Assembly (NCBI RefSeq): GCF_015355785.1
Contig: NZ_JADKYW010000003.1
Span: 728,796-792,795 of the forward strand
Direction of reading: 5' to 3'
DNA length: 64,000 bases
Origin: Arthrobacter gandavensis
GTDB lineage: Bacteria > Actinomycetota > Actinomycetes > Actinomycetales > Micrococcaceae
The notes under the pieces are model-generated. The model saw nothing but the letters and a program-made list of their open reading frames with translations, was not told the DNA's origin and did no database searches. Made by a program: the position numbers and the translations under genes. This document shows positions 18,110 through 26,415 of this stretch, one piece after another. Position 1 is the first letter of the stretch; the number at the start of each line of letters is the position of its first letter.

Positions 18110-19048
18110 GTGCACAGCGCAGCGCCGCCGGATGGGGAGGGACTCGTCCTGGCACTCGACGTCGGGGGAACTGACATCAAGGCGGCACTCCAGGATTCCG
18201 CCGGCACTTTCCACGGGCTGCGCCGGCTGCCGACGCCGCGGGACCGTAAACGGCCCGGGGATGCGATCGTCCAGGAGACGGCCCGCCTCCTGGGCGAATA
18301 CCAGGCCCTGGCTGCCGGTGCCCCCATCCGCTCGATTGGCCTGGTTGTTCCCGGGCTGGTCGACGAAACGGCCGGTGTCGGCATTCTCTCGGCAAACCTT
18401 GGATGGCGGGATTATCCGTTCGTCGCGGAAGTCCGGAGCGCCACCAGGCTCCCTGTGGCCTTCGGCCACGATGTTGGCCTGGCCGGGGAAGCCGAAATGC
18501 GTCTCGGAGCCGGTCAGGGGCTGCATGATGCCGTGGTCATGATCATCGGCACCGGAATTGCCGGGGCCTTATTCAGCGACGGGCGCAGGGTTCGCGGCGG
18601 AGGATTCGCCGGCGAAATAGGGCATGCGCCCGTCCCCGGAGGACTTCCCTGCTCCTGCGGCGCCGTCGGCTGCCTGGAGACCGTAGCGTCAGCCGGTGCC
18701 ATCGGCCGGCGCTGGGCCAGCCACACCGGGGCCGGCAGCGCCGGCGCCCGGGAGGTCCTTGCAGCTGCAGCCTCGGGAGACGCGGCCGCACGGCAAATCT
18801 GGGATGAGGCGGTCGAGGCCCTGGGCACAGTGATCAGCCAGGTGACCGCAGTCCTGGGAAGTGAGGCAGTGATCCTTGGCGGAGGCCTGTCCCAGGCCGG
18901 ACCGGCGTTGCTGGACCCGCTCGCCGGGATTGTGGACAGCCGGCTCTCCTTCCATCGCCGGCCGAGGCTGCTCGTTTCCGCTTTGGGGCAGGACGCCGGA
19001 CTCGCCGGTGCTGGAATGGCAGCCCGTGACATCCTGGCAGCGGCATGA
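18110..19048 (+). CDS. ROK-family sugar kinase
   Basis: 312 residues. It starts with the phosphate-binding ALDVGGTDIKAAL, has GHDVGLAGEAEMRLGAG, and carries the ROK zinc motif CSCGAVGCLE. There is no N-terminal helix-turn-helix, so it is a kinase and not a NagC-type repressor. The substrate is probably the imported hexose or hexosamine, phosphorylated at C6. The start is GTG 18110, seven bases after the SIS stop. The stop overlaps the PfkB start (ATGA at 19045-19048). Confidence 0.9.
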   Translation: MHSAAPPDGEGLVLALDVGGTDIKAALQDSAGTFHGLRRLPTPRDRKRPGDAIVQETARLLGEYQALAAGAPIRSIGLVVPGLVDETAGVGILSANLGWRDYPFVAEVRSATRLPVAFGHDVGLAGEAEMRLGAGQGLHDAVVMIIGTGIAGALFSDGRRVRGGGFAGEIGHAPVPGGLPCSCGAVGCLETVASAGAIGRRWASHTGAGSAGAREVLAAAASGDAAARQIWDEAVEALGTVISQVTAVLGSEAVILGGGLSQAGPALLDPLAGIVDSRLSFHRRPRLLVSALGQDAGLAGAGMAARDILAAA

Positions 19049-20034
19049 ACCGGTTGTCCGAGCGGAACCCCGGCACCGTGCTGACCGTGACGCCCAACCC
19101 AGCGCTGGATGAGACCTACCAGCTGCGCAAGCTGACTCCGGGAAGCACCCACCGTGTGCCGCCGCCACTGACCCGGGCTGGCGGGAAAGGGCTGAACAGT
19201 GCGCGGGTAGTGCACCAGGTGGGCTTTCCGGCCTTGGCGATTGCACCGTTGGGCGGCCCCGCCGGGGACTCCTGCCGAACCGAACTCGCTTCCGCCGGCG
19301 TCCCACACCGGCTGGTGGACGTCTCGGCTCCCACCCGGCGAAGCATGGCTTTTGTCGATGAAGAAAGCGGCCTGACCAGCATCTTCAATGAAACGGGCGT
19401 CCCGCTGCTCCCCGAAGAATGGGTGGACCTGCTCCGGGTCATTGAGCATGAGGTTCCGCAGGCAGCCTGCGTTGTGGGCACCGGAAGCCTGCCGCCGGAC
19501 GCACCTGCCGATTTCTTCGCCGGGCTGGTACGTCTCAGCAGCGATGCCGGCCTGCCCTGCATCGTCGACACGTCCGGTCCTGCCTTGCTGGAGGCCGCCG
19601 CAGCCGGGGCCTTCCTGCTCAAGCCCAACCGGGAGGAACTGAGGGAGGCGACGCAGTGCGCGGATACGGCAACCGGGGCGGAGCTGCTCCTGGCCGCAGG
19701 TGCCCAGAACGTCCTTGTCAGCAGCGGTGCCGATGGCATGTGCCTCTTCAGTGCCGGTACTCCGGGCAGCTGCCTGGCCGCGACGCTGGGCCGTTCACTG
19801 CCGGGCAACCCAACCGGTGCCGGAGATGCCGCCGTCGCCGCTCTTGCCGTGCTGCTGGCCTCCGGTGAACGCGCTCCGGAGGAGCTGCTGCGCGCCGCCA
19901 CTGCGTGGTCCGCGGCAGCCGTCCTGATGCCTGCGGCAGGTGAAATCTCGCCGCGTTACGCCGAGTTCGCCGCGCAGGTGCAGATCAATCACATCACCCG
20001 CGAAAAAACCCGCTTCCAGAAGGAAACCAGATGA
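19045..20034 (+). CDS. PfkB-family kinase (1-phosphofructokinase / tagatose-6-phosphate kinase type)
   Basis: Ribokinase-fold kinase of 329 residues in the LacC/FruK subgroup. TVTPNPALDETY at the N-terminus and GGKGLNSARVV define the subgroup, and GNPTGAGDAAVAAL carries the catalytic Asp and anion hole. It probably phosphorylates tagatose 6-phosphate or a fructose phosphate at the remaining end to give the substrate of the next gene. Coupled by ATGA overlaps to the ROK gene before and the aldolase after, so it is tightly co-translated. Confidence 0.9.
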   Translation: MNRLSERNPGTVLTVTPNPALDETYQLRKLTPGSTHRVPPPLTRAGGKGLNSARVVHQVGFPALAIAPLGGPAGDSCRTELASAGVPHRLVDVSAPTRRSMAFVDEESGLTSIFNETGVPLLPEEWVDLLRVIEHEVPQAACVVGTGSLPPDAPADFFAGLVRLSSDAGLPCIVDTSGPALLEAAAAGAFLLKPNREELREATQCADTATGAELLLAAGAQNVLVSSGADGMCLFSAGTPGSCLAATLGRSLPGNPTGAGDAAVAALAVLLASGERAPEELLRAATAWSAAAVLMPAAGEISPRYAEFAAQVQINHITREKTRFQKETR

Positions 20035-20891
20035 GTCTCACTCCTACCCGCGCGCTGGTCCAGTCCGCTGCTGCGGCCGGCACCGGAATCGGCGCCTTCA
20101 ACGTCCTTCACCTGGAGACAGCCGAGGCTATTGTCCAGGGCGCCGAGGCGGCCGGGCTCCCCGTCATCCTGCAGGTCTCCGAAAACTGCGCCGCGTATCA
20201 CGGCGCCCTTGAACCCTTGGCCCGTGCCTGCCTCTCCGTCGCTGCCGGCGCCGCTGTCCCGGTTGCCCTTCATCTGGACCATGCAGAGGACGAGGACCTG
20301 GCGTACCAGGCCGTGGACCTGGGATTCGGGTCGGTCATGTTCGACGGCTCACGGCTGCCGTATGCCGAGAACGTTGCCGCCACGGCCCGCGTGGTCAAGC
20401 ATGCCGAAGCCGCGGGAGTCTTCGTCGAGGCCGAGCTCGGTGAGATCGGCGGCAAGGACGGGGCGCACGCGCCGGGGGTGCGTACGGACCCGTTCGAAGC
20501 CGTGGACTTCGTCCTGGCAACCGGGGTCGGAGCCCTCGCCGTCGCCGTCGGATCCTCCCACGCCATGACCGAGCGCAGCGCTGCCCTGGACCTTGAACTG
20601 GTGGCTGAGCTGCGCCGCTCACTGGACGTTCCCCTCGTCCTGCACGGCTCCTCCGGAGTGAGCGACGAGATGCTGGTGCGCGCCATTCGGGCCGGAATGA
20701 CTAAGATCAATGTTTCCACGCATTTGAACACCTTTTTTACCCATGCCGTCCGGCGGGCGCTCGAAGACAACCCCTCCCTCGTGGATTCACGGAAGTACAT
20801 CCACGCCGGCAGGCAGGCGCTGTCCCCCGAAGCGGCGCGGCTGCTGGCACTTTTCGCGCTCCGCGGGGACTCCCCCGCCGGGGAAGACTAG
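20031..20891 (+). CDS. Class II ketose-bisphosphate aldolase
   Basis: 286-residue zinc aldolase of the FbaA/GatY/KbaY family. Zinc and substrate motifs are ALHLDHAEDEDL, SVMFDGSRLPYAEN, EAELGEIGGKDG, AVGSSHAMT and VLHGSSGVSDEML, then GMTKINVSTHLN. It cleaves tagatose or fructose 1,6-bisphosphate to dihydroxyacetone phosphate and glyceraldehyde 3-phosphate. Its place after the PfkB kinase favours the tagatose reading, which is inferred. Confidence 0.92.
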   Translation: MSLTPTRALVQSAAAAGTGIGAFNVLHLETAEAIVQGAEAAGLPVILQVSENCAAYHGALEPLARACLSVAAGAAVPVALHLDHAEDEDLAYQAVDLGFGSVMFDGSRLPYAENVAATARVVKHAEAAGVFVEAELGEIGGKDGAHAPGVRTDPFEAVDFVLATGVGALAVAVGSSHAMTERSAALDLELVAELRRSLDVPLVLHGSSGVSDEMLVRAIRAGMTKINVSTHLNTFFTHAVRRALEDNPSLVDSRKYIHAGRQALSPEAARLLALFALRGDSPAGED

Positions 20892-20897
20892 GAACAC

Positions 20898-21692
20898 ATG
20901 GAAAAATCAGAGCGGCTCAACGCGATCCTCGATCTGCTCGCCGAACACGGGCACGTGCAGGTCGAGGACATTGTCTCCGGACTGCAGGTTTCCCCGGCCA
21001 CGGCCCGGCGCGACCTTGATGCCCTCGCGTCCCGGAGGCTGCTCACCCGGACCCGCGGCGGAGCCACCATGGAAGCGGTAGCCTACGACCTGCCCGCGCG
21101 CTATACCCGGGATGACCAGGCTGCCGAGAAACAGGCGATCGCCCAGGCTGCGAGCGCCCTGGTGCCCCGTGGCGCAGTGATCGGACTGTGCGGCGGAACC
21201 ACCAGTACCGCCATCGCCCACGAGCTGGGGATGCGCAGGGACCTCATGGAGCCCTCCAGCAAACCCACGCTCACCGTGGTCACCAACGCCATCAACATTG
21301 CGTCCCAGCTGGTAGTCCGGCCCAACATCCGCGTCATGGTGACCGGCGGCGTGGTCAATCCTCGTTCCTACGAACTGGTGGGACCGTATACGGACACTAT
21401 CCTGCAGCGGGTGGCACTGGATTTCGCCTTTGTGGGTGTCAATGGGCTGGATCCGGAGGTTGGGCCCACCATCAACGATGAAGCCGAAGCCGCGGTGAAC
21501 GCCCTGATGTCCCGGCGTGCGTCGGAAACCTATGTGGTCGCCGACTCTTCCAAGATCGGCAGCCGCAGTTTCGCTACGCTCAGCGGATTCGTTTTCAGCA
21601 ACCTGATCACGGACAGCGGAATCACCGACGAGGCAAAGGCGGCCTTCGAATCCTCCGGCACCAGGGTGATCGTCGCAGCGTCCAGGAAGTAG
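20898..21692 (+). CDS. DeoR-family transcriptional regulator
   Basis: 264 residues. The N-terminal DeoR helix-turn-helix reads RLNAILDLLAEHGHVQVEDI, then SPATARRDLDALASRRLLTR. The C-terminal DeoRC sugar-phosphate sensor includes GLCGGTTSTAIAHEL and FVGVNGLDPEVGPTINDE. It closes the catabolic operon, with AGGA before its ATG. By family precedent it represses the locus until a pathway sugar phosphate binds. The TGTGATT sites at 16926-17085 are candidate operators. Confidence 0.93.
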   Translation: MEKSERLNAILDLLAEHGHVQVEDIVSGLQVSPATARRDLDALASRRLLTRTRGGATMEAVAYDLPARYTRDDQAAEKQAIAQAASALVPRGAVIGLCGGTTSTAIAHELGMRRDLMEPSSKPTLTVVTNAINIASQLVVRPNIRVMVTGGVVNPRSYELVGPYTDTILQRVALDFAFVGVNGLDPEVGPTINDEAEAAVNALMSRRASETYVVADSSKIGSRSFATLSGFVFSNLITDSGITDEAKAAFESSGTRVIVAASRK

Positions 21693-21697
21693 TCCCG

Positions 21698-23596
21698 CTA
21701 CTGCACCGGCGACTGCCCGCTGAGCGCTTCGGGCTCGGATGCTGCGAACTGGGTGTTGTAGAGCTCGGCGTACCGTCCGTCCCTGGCCAGCAGCTCCGTG
21801 TGGGTTCCCTGTTCGGCAATCCGCCCATCCTCGATCACCAGGATCCGGTCCGCATTGCGGATCGTGGAAAGCCGGTGGGCAATCACGACGGCGGTGCGGC
21901 CTTCCAGCGCCTCCGTGAGGGCTGCCTGGACCGCGGCTTCCGACGTCGAGTCCAGTGCCGCCGTCGCCTCGTCCAGGACCACGATGCGCGGCTGGGCGAG
22001 CAGCAGGCGGGCGATGGTCATGCGCTGGCGTTCACCGCCGGAGAGACGGTAGCCGCGCTCCCCCACCATTGTTTCCAGACCGTCCGGCAGCGAGCTGATC
22101 AGGCCCTGCAGCCGGGCCCGGCGCAGTGCGTCCCAGATCTGCTCGTCAGAGGCTTCCGGGTTGGCCAGCAGCAGGTTGGACCGGATGGTCTCGTGGAACA
22201 GGTGCCCGTCCTGGGTCACCATGCCCAGGGCGCCGCGCATATCTTCAAAGCTCACGTCCCGCACGTCCGTGCCGGAGAAGCGCACTGCGCCCGCATCGAC
22301 GTCGTACAGGCGTGAAAGCAGCTGCGCGATCGTTGACTTTCCGGCACCCGAGCTGCCCACCAGCGCCACGGTCTGGCCGGGCTCTACCCTGAAAGACACG
22401 CCATGCAGCACGTCCTCGCCGCCGCGGCTGTCCAGCACCGCCACGTCCTCAAGGGAAGCCAGCGAAACCTTGTCCGCCGTCGGGTAGGCGAAGGTGACGT
22501 CGTCGAACTCCACACCCAGGGGTCCGTCCGGCACCGGGGCCGGATTCTCCTTCTCCTGGATCAGCGGCTTGAGGTCCAGGATCTCGAAGACCCGCTCAAA
22601 GCTGACCACGGCGCTCATGATCTCCACCCGGGCGTTGGCCAGGGACGTGAGCGGGGCGTAAAGGCGGGTCAGCAGCAGTGCCAGCGTGACGACGTCGCCC
22701 GCGTTGAGGGTTCCGGTCATGGCGAACCAGCCGCCGAGCCCGTACACCAGGGCCAGGGCCAGGGCGGACACGAGGGTCAGGGCCGTTACGAAGACGGACT
22801 GCATCATGGCCGTCTTGACGCCAATGTCGCGGACCCTCGCGGCACGCACGGCGAACTCCGTGGATTCCTGGTCCGGACGGCCGAACAGCTTCACCAGCGT
22901 GGCTCCCGGAGCGGAGAACCGCTCGGTCATCTGGGTGCCCATCGACGCGTTGTGGTTCGCGGCCTCGCGCCGCAGGGCGGCGAGGCGGCTCCCCATCCGC
23001 CGTGCGGGCAGGAGGAAGACCGGCAGGAGCAGCATGGCAAGGATGGTGACCTGCCAGGAAGTTGTCAGCATGACGATCAGGGTGAGGATCAGGGCTACGA
23101 GGTTGCTCACCACTCCGGAGAGCGTTCCGCTGAAGGCCTGCTGGGCCCCAATGACGTCATTGTTCAGCCGGCTCACCAGCGCTCCGGTGCGGGTGCGGGT
23201 GAAGAAGGCGATGGGCATGCGCTGGACGTGGTCGAAAACCTTCGTCCGGAGGTCCAGGATCACCTGTTCGCCGATGCGCGAGGAGAACCAGCGGGTGGCC
23301 AGGGAAACCGCGGCATCCGCGATGGCGACTACGGCGATCAGGACCGCCAGCCACACCACGGTTTCAACGGAAGTTCCGGCCACGATCGCGTTGACCACCT
23401 CACCTGCCAGGACCGGCGTCGCAACCGCGAGGAACGCTCCGACCGTTGAGAGGACCAGGAACCCGAAAAGCTGCCGCCGGTACGGGGACGCGAACGCCAG
23501 GATCCGCCTAAGGGTTTCCCGGGAGATCTTGTTGTCTGTGCCCTTGGCCGTGGAGATCTTGTAGAGCGAACTCCACGCCGCACTTTCCATGCTCAT
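21698..23596 (-). CDS. ABC-type exporter, fused permease and ATPase
   Basis: Half-transporter of 632 residues of the MsbA/LmrA type: six N-terminal helices (about 40-330), then the ATPase with GSSGAGKSTIAQ (Walker A), LSGGERQRMTIARLL (signature), RIVVLDEATAALD (Walker B) and the IAHRLSTIRNADRI H-loop. It works as a dimer in the membrane exporting lipids or drugs. ATG 23596 (MSMESAAWS) has AAAGAAG upstream. It is convergent with the DeoR gene with only five bases between stops and no visible terminator. No partner half-transporter gene is adjacent. Confidence 0.93.
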   Translation of the reverse strand: MSMESAAWSSLYKISTAKGTDNKISRETLRRILAFASPYRRQLFGFLVLSTVGAFLAVATPVLAGEVVNAIVAGTSVETVVWLAVLIAVVAIADAAVSLATRWFSSRIGEQVILDLRTKVFDHVQRMPIAFFTRTRTGALVSRLNNDVIGAQQAFSGTLSGVVSNLVALILTLIVMLTTSWQVTILAMLLLPVFLLPARRMGSRLAALRREAANHNASMGTQMTERFSAPGATLVKLFGRPDQESTEFAVRAARVRDIGVKTAMMQSVFVTALTLVSALALALVYGLGGWFAMTGTLNAGDVVTLALLLTRLYAPLTSLANARVEIMSAVVSFERVFEILDLKPLIQEKENPAPVPDGPLGVEFDDVTFAYPTADKVSLASLEDVAVLDSRGGEDVLHGVSFRVEPGQTVALVGSSGAGKSTIAQLLSRLYDVDAGAVRFSGTDVRDVSFEDMRGALGMVTQDGHLFHETIRSNLLLANPEASDEQIWDALRRARLQGLISSLPDGLETMVGERGYRLSGGERQRMTIARLLLAQPRIVVLDEATAALDSTSEAAVQAALTEALEGRTAVVIAHRLSTIRNADRILVIEDGRIAEQGTHTELLARDGRYAELYNTQFAASEPEALSGQSPVQ

Positions 23597-23812
23597 ACTG
23601 TTTTCTTCTTTCACGTAGCCCGGTACCCAGCTTAGGCGCGGGGCAGGCGTTCCCGAGTTCCATAACTGCCGAACAGGACACGGAATTCCCGCAGTTGGCA
23701 CCACCGGAGCGACACAGTAGCGCAGCCCGCTTCACCACGAGTAACAGGGGCCACACTGCGGTACACTGCAAATCGGTCCGACCTGTCCGGGCCCCCCAAA
23801 CGAAAGGCCGCT

Positions 23813-25495
23813 ATGCCGACGGCGCCGACTTCCGAGGGCCTGTCCACGGACTCCCTCAGCGGGGACCTGCCGGCTCTCGTAGCCGTCAGCGATCCTCAGC
23901 TGCGACGCGAGGTGGACGAGGCACTGGGGCTGGCCGGGCTGCGACCTGTGCAGCACGGGGCTCCGCCGGAGACCGAGCTGCCCGTGCTGGCCGTCGTGGA
24001 CACCGCTGCCCTCCAGCAGGCAGGCACCGACCTGCGCCGCTGGCTCCTGCCGGCCGCTGACGGCTCCGGACCTCCCGTCATCCTTGTCACCCCCGGGGAC
24101 CTGCCCGACGTCGAAGACATGGTCCGCCGGGGCATCACCGACTTTGTGCTCAGCCCCGTCTCCGGCAGCGACCTGTCCTACCGGGCAGCCCTGATCCGCG
24201 CGGAGACCCTCGCGGTCCGCCGCCGCCGAGAGGTGAATGCCGTCCTGCGCGGGAAAGCGCGGGTCATTTCCGCAGCCGTCCGGGCCACCAATGATCCCCA
24301 CGTCATGTCCGAGGCCGTGGTGTCCGGACTGGGAGATGCCTTCCGGGCAGACCATGTAGCCCTCACGACGTTCCCGGACGAACGGGTTCCGGAGCTGCTC
24401 ACCTCCTGGAGCCGGCCGGGAACCGCGCATGCCATCCCCGCGCCGGACCCGCGGCTTGCCGCTGATGTGGCCGACATGCTCTGGAACTCCGGAAAGATGC
24501 TTGCCGCACGCGACCACCAGGACCCCGAGCCGGATGTCCATCCAATCCTCCACCCGGCACCCCGGGACGCCGGACTGCGGACATCCGTCATTGTTCCCCT
24601 GGGCCACGGCGACCGCCCGTTTGGCTTGATTTGGCTGGCCGGGGAGAACGCCGCCCGCACCTGGACACCCACCGAGCTCGCCCTGATCCAGCATGTCAGC
24701 GGAAACCTTGCCCACGGCCTGGTGCAGGGGCATCTCATCACGGCCCAGCGGACGGTCCTGACCAGGCAGCGCGAACTGGACCGCGAGAAAACAGACTTCG
24801 TCGCCACGATCAACCACGAGCTGCGCACTCCGCTGACCTCGATCACCGGCTACCTGGACCTGATCCTGGACGGCTCGGGCGGCGGCATCTCACCCGAAAT
24901 TGCCCAGATGCTGGAAATCGTGGGGCGCAACGCCACCCGGCTGAACCACCTGATCGGGGACCTGCTCACCATTTCCAGGGCGGACGCGGATGAGATCCGG
25001 ATGGACGTCGAAGAGCTTGTGCTGCAGGACCTGCTGGACCAGGTCATCGCTTCCCTGACGCCTGCGGCAAACAGCCGGAACATCAATCTGACGTTTGACG
25101 AGCAGAACCCCGAACTCCGCCAGGACCTGCGCCTGGACGGAGACCGGGAGCAGCTGGAACGGGTCTTCATGAACCTGATTTCCAACGCGGTGAAGTTCAC
25201 CCCGCCCAACGGCTCGGTGCGCCTCACCGCAGGGCTGCACGATCCCGGGGACGGAACCGCCCCCATGATCCGCGTCTGTGTGCAGGACACGGGTATCGGC
25301 ATCCCGAAAGAAGACCTTCCCAAGCTCTTCAGCCGCTTCTACCGCGCCTCCAACGCCACCGCCGCTGCCATCCCCGGCACCGGCCTGGGCCTGTCCATCG
25401 TGCAGGACATCGTGAATCAGCACGGCGGCAGGCTTTCCATCTCCTCCACCATTGGAGAAGGCACCTGTGCTGAAGTGATGCTTCCCGCGACCTAG
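23813..25495 (+). CDS. Soluble sensor histidine kinase with a receiver-like N-terminus
   Basis: 560 residues without transmembrane segments. Residues 20-125 resemble a response-regulator receiver (VAVSDPQLRR, VVDTAAL, VILVTPGD), but the conserved Lys near VLSP is missing. Residues 145-305 look like a GAF-type sensor. HisKA follows with INHELRTPLTS (phospho-His335), then the ATPase with NLISNAVKFTP, DTGIGIP and GTGLGLSIV. No response regulator gene is adjacent, so this is an orphan cytosolic kinase. Its stop shares a CTAG with the convergent fdhD stop. Confidence 0.85.
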   Translation: MPTAPTSEGLSTDSLSGDLPALVAVSDPQLRREVDEALGLAGLRPVQHGAPPETELPVLAVVDTAALQQAGTDLRRWLLPAADGSGPPVILVTPGDLPDVEDMVRRGITDFVLSPVSGSDLSYRAALIRAETLAVRRRREVNAVLRGKARVISAAVRATNDPHVMSEAVVSGLGDAFRADHVALTTFPDERVPELLTSWSRPGTAHAIPAPDPRLAADVADMLWNSGKMLAARDHQDPEPDVHPILHPAPRDAGLRTSVIVPLGHGDRPFGLIWLAGENAARTWTPTELALIQHVSGNLAHGLVQGHLITAQRTVLTRQRELDREKTDFVATINHELRTPLTSITGYLDLILDGSGGGISPEIAQMLEIVGRNATRLNHLIGDLLTISRADADEIRMDVEELVLQDLLDQVIASLTPAANSRNINLTFDEQNPELRQDLRLDGDREQLERVFMNLISNAVKFTPPNGSVRLTAGLHDPGDGTAPMIRVCVQDTGIGIPKEDLPKLFSRFYRASNATAAAIPGTGLGLSIVQDIVNQHGGRLSISSTIGEGTCAEVMLPAT

Positions 25496-26349
25496 CTTCC
25501 CGCCGCTGCCCGTGCCGGCACCTGCGCCTGGATCCGCTCCGGGAAGCAGTAGCAGTTCAGTGAGTGGCCGCGGCTGAAGCCCACCAGGGTCATGCCGGCG
25601 TCGCGCGCCAGGTCAACGGAGAGGGCCGACGGCGCTGAGACCGCCGCAAGAACCGGAATCCCGGCCAGCTGGGCTTTTTGAACGAGTTCAAAAGAGGCCC
25701 TCCCTGATACCTGCAGCACCGTGCCGCGCAGCGGCAGCATTCCTGCACGCAGCGCCCAGCCCACCACCTTGTCCACGGCATTGTGCCGTCCCACGTCTTC
25801 CCGCAGGCACAGCAGGTCGCCGTCAGCCGTGAACAGTCCGGCCGCGTGGACGCCGCCGGTCTTCTCGAACAGGGCCTGGCTTTCGCGCAGCCGGTCAGGC
25901 AGGGACGCCAGGACCTCCAGCGGCACCCGCACGCCGTCGCCCGCGACGTCGAAATGGGATGACTTACGCACCGCTTCGATCGACGCCGTGCCGCAGATGC
26001 CGCAGGAGCTGGAAGTGTAGACGTGCCGCTCCATACCGGTGTCCGGCAGCGCCGTTCCGGGGCGCAGCTGCACATCGACCACGTTGAAGGTCTGCTGTCC
26101 CTCTTCATCGACGCCGGCACAGTAGCGCAGGGAGATGAGCTGTCCGGCCTCCCAGATAACCCCCTCCGAGACCAGGAAACCGGCTACCAGGTCAAAGTCG
26201 TCACCGGGGGTGCGCATGGTCACGGTAAAGGATTTGCCCTGGAAACGGATCTCCAGCGGTTCCTCTCCGGCCAGCACGTCATCGCGCCGGCTTACCGCCC
26301 CGTCAGTGCGGAACCTCGTAATTCGGGCACGCCGTGAAACCCGTCCCAT
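25492..26349 (-). CDS. fdhD: Formate dehydrogenase accessory sulfurtransferase
   Basis: 285 residues. FdhD passes sulfur from a cysteine desulfurase to the bis-MGD molybdenum cofactor of formate dehydrogenase, without which the enzyme is inactive. The persulfide motif is SSSCGICGTASIEAV, with Cys116 and Cys119. EDVGRHNAVDK and GRASFELVQKA are conserved family blocks. ATG 26349 is chosen because GAGGAG lies seven bases upstream; a TTG at 26364 would include that site. It is divergent from the formate dehydrogenase gene at 26416, its presumed client. Confidence 0.96.
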   Translation of the reverse strand: MGRVSRRARITRFRTDGAVSRRDDVLAGEEPLEIRFQGKSFTVTMRTPGDDFDLVAGFLVSEGVIWEAGQLISLRYCAGVDEEGQQTFNVVDVQLRPGTALPDTGMERHVYTSSSCGICGTASIEAVRKSSHFDVAGDGVRVPLEVLASLPDRLRESQALFEKTGGVHAAGLFTADGDLLCLREDVGRHNAVDKVVGWALRAGMLPLRGTVLQVSGRASFELVQKAQLAGIPVLAAVSAPSALSVDLARDAGMTLVGFSRGHSLNCYCFPERIQAQVPARAAAGS

Positions 26350-26415
26350 CCCATCGCTCCTCAATAAGTCTTAGACTGGCCTCACTTCAGATTAGGGGAT
26401 TTCCTACACAAGGAC

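Noticed and set aside
22403-23564. Plus-strand open frames of about 290-350 codons inside the ABC exporter gene
   Set aside because: Antisense shadows of the ABC exporter; His/Gly/Gln-rich composition with no domain.
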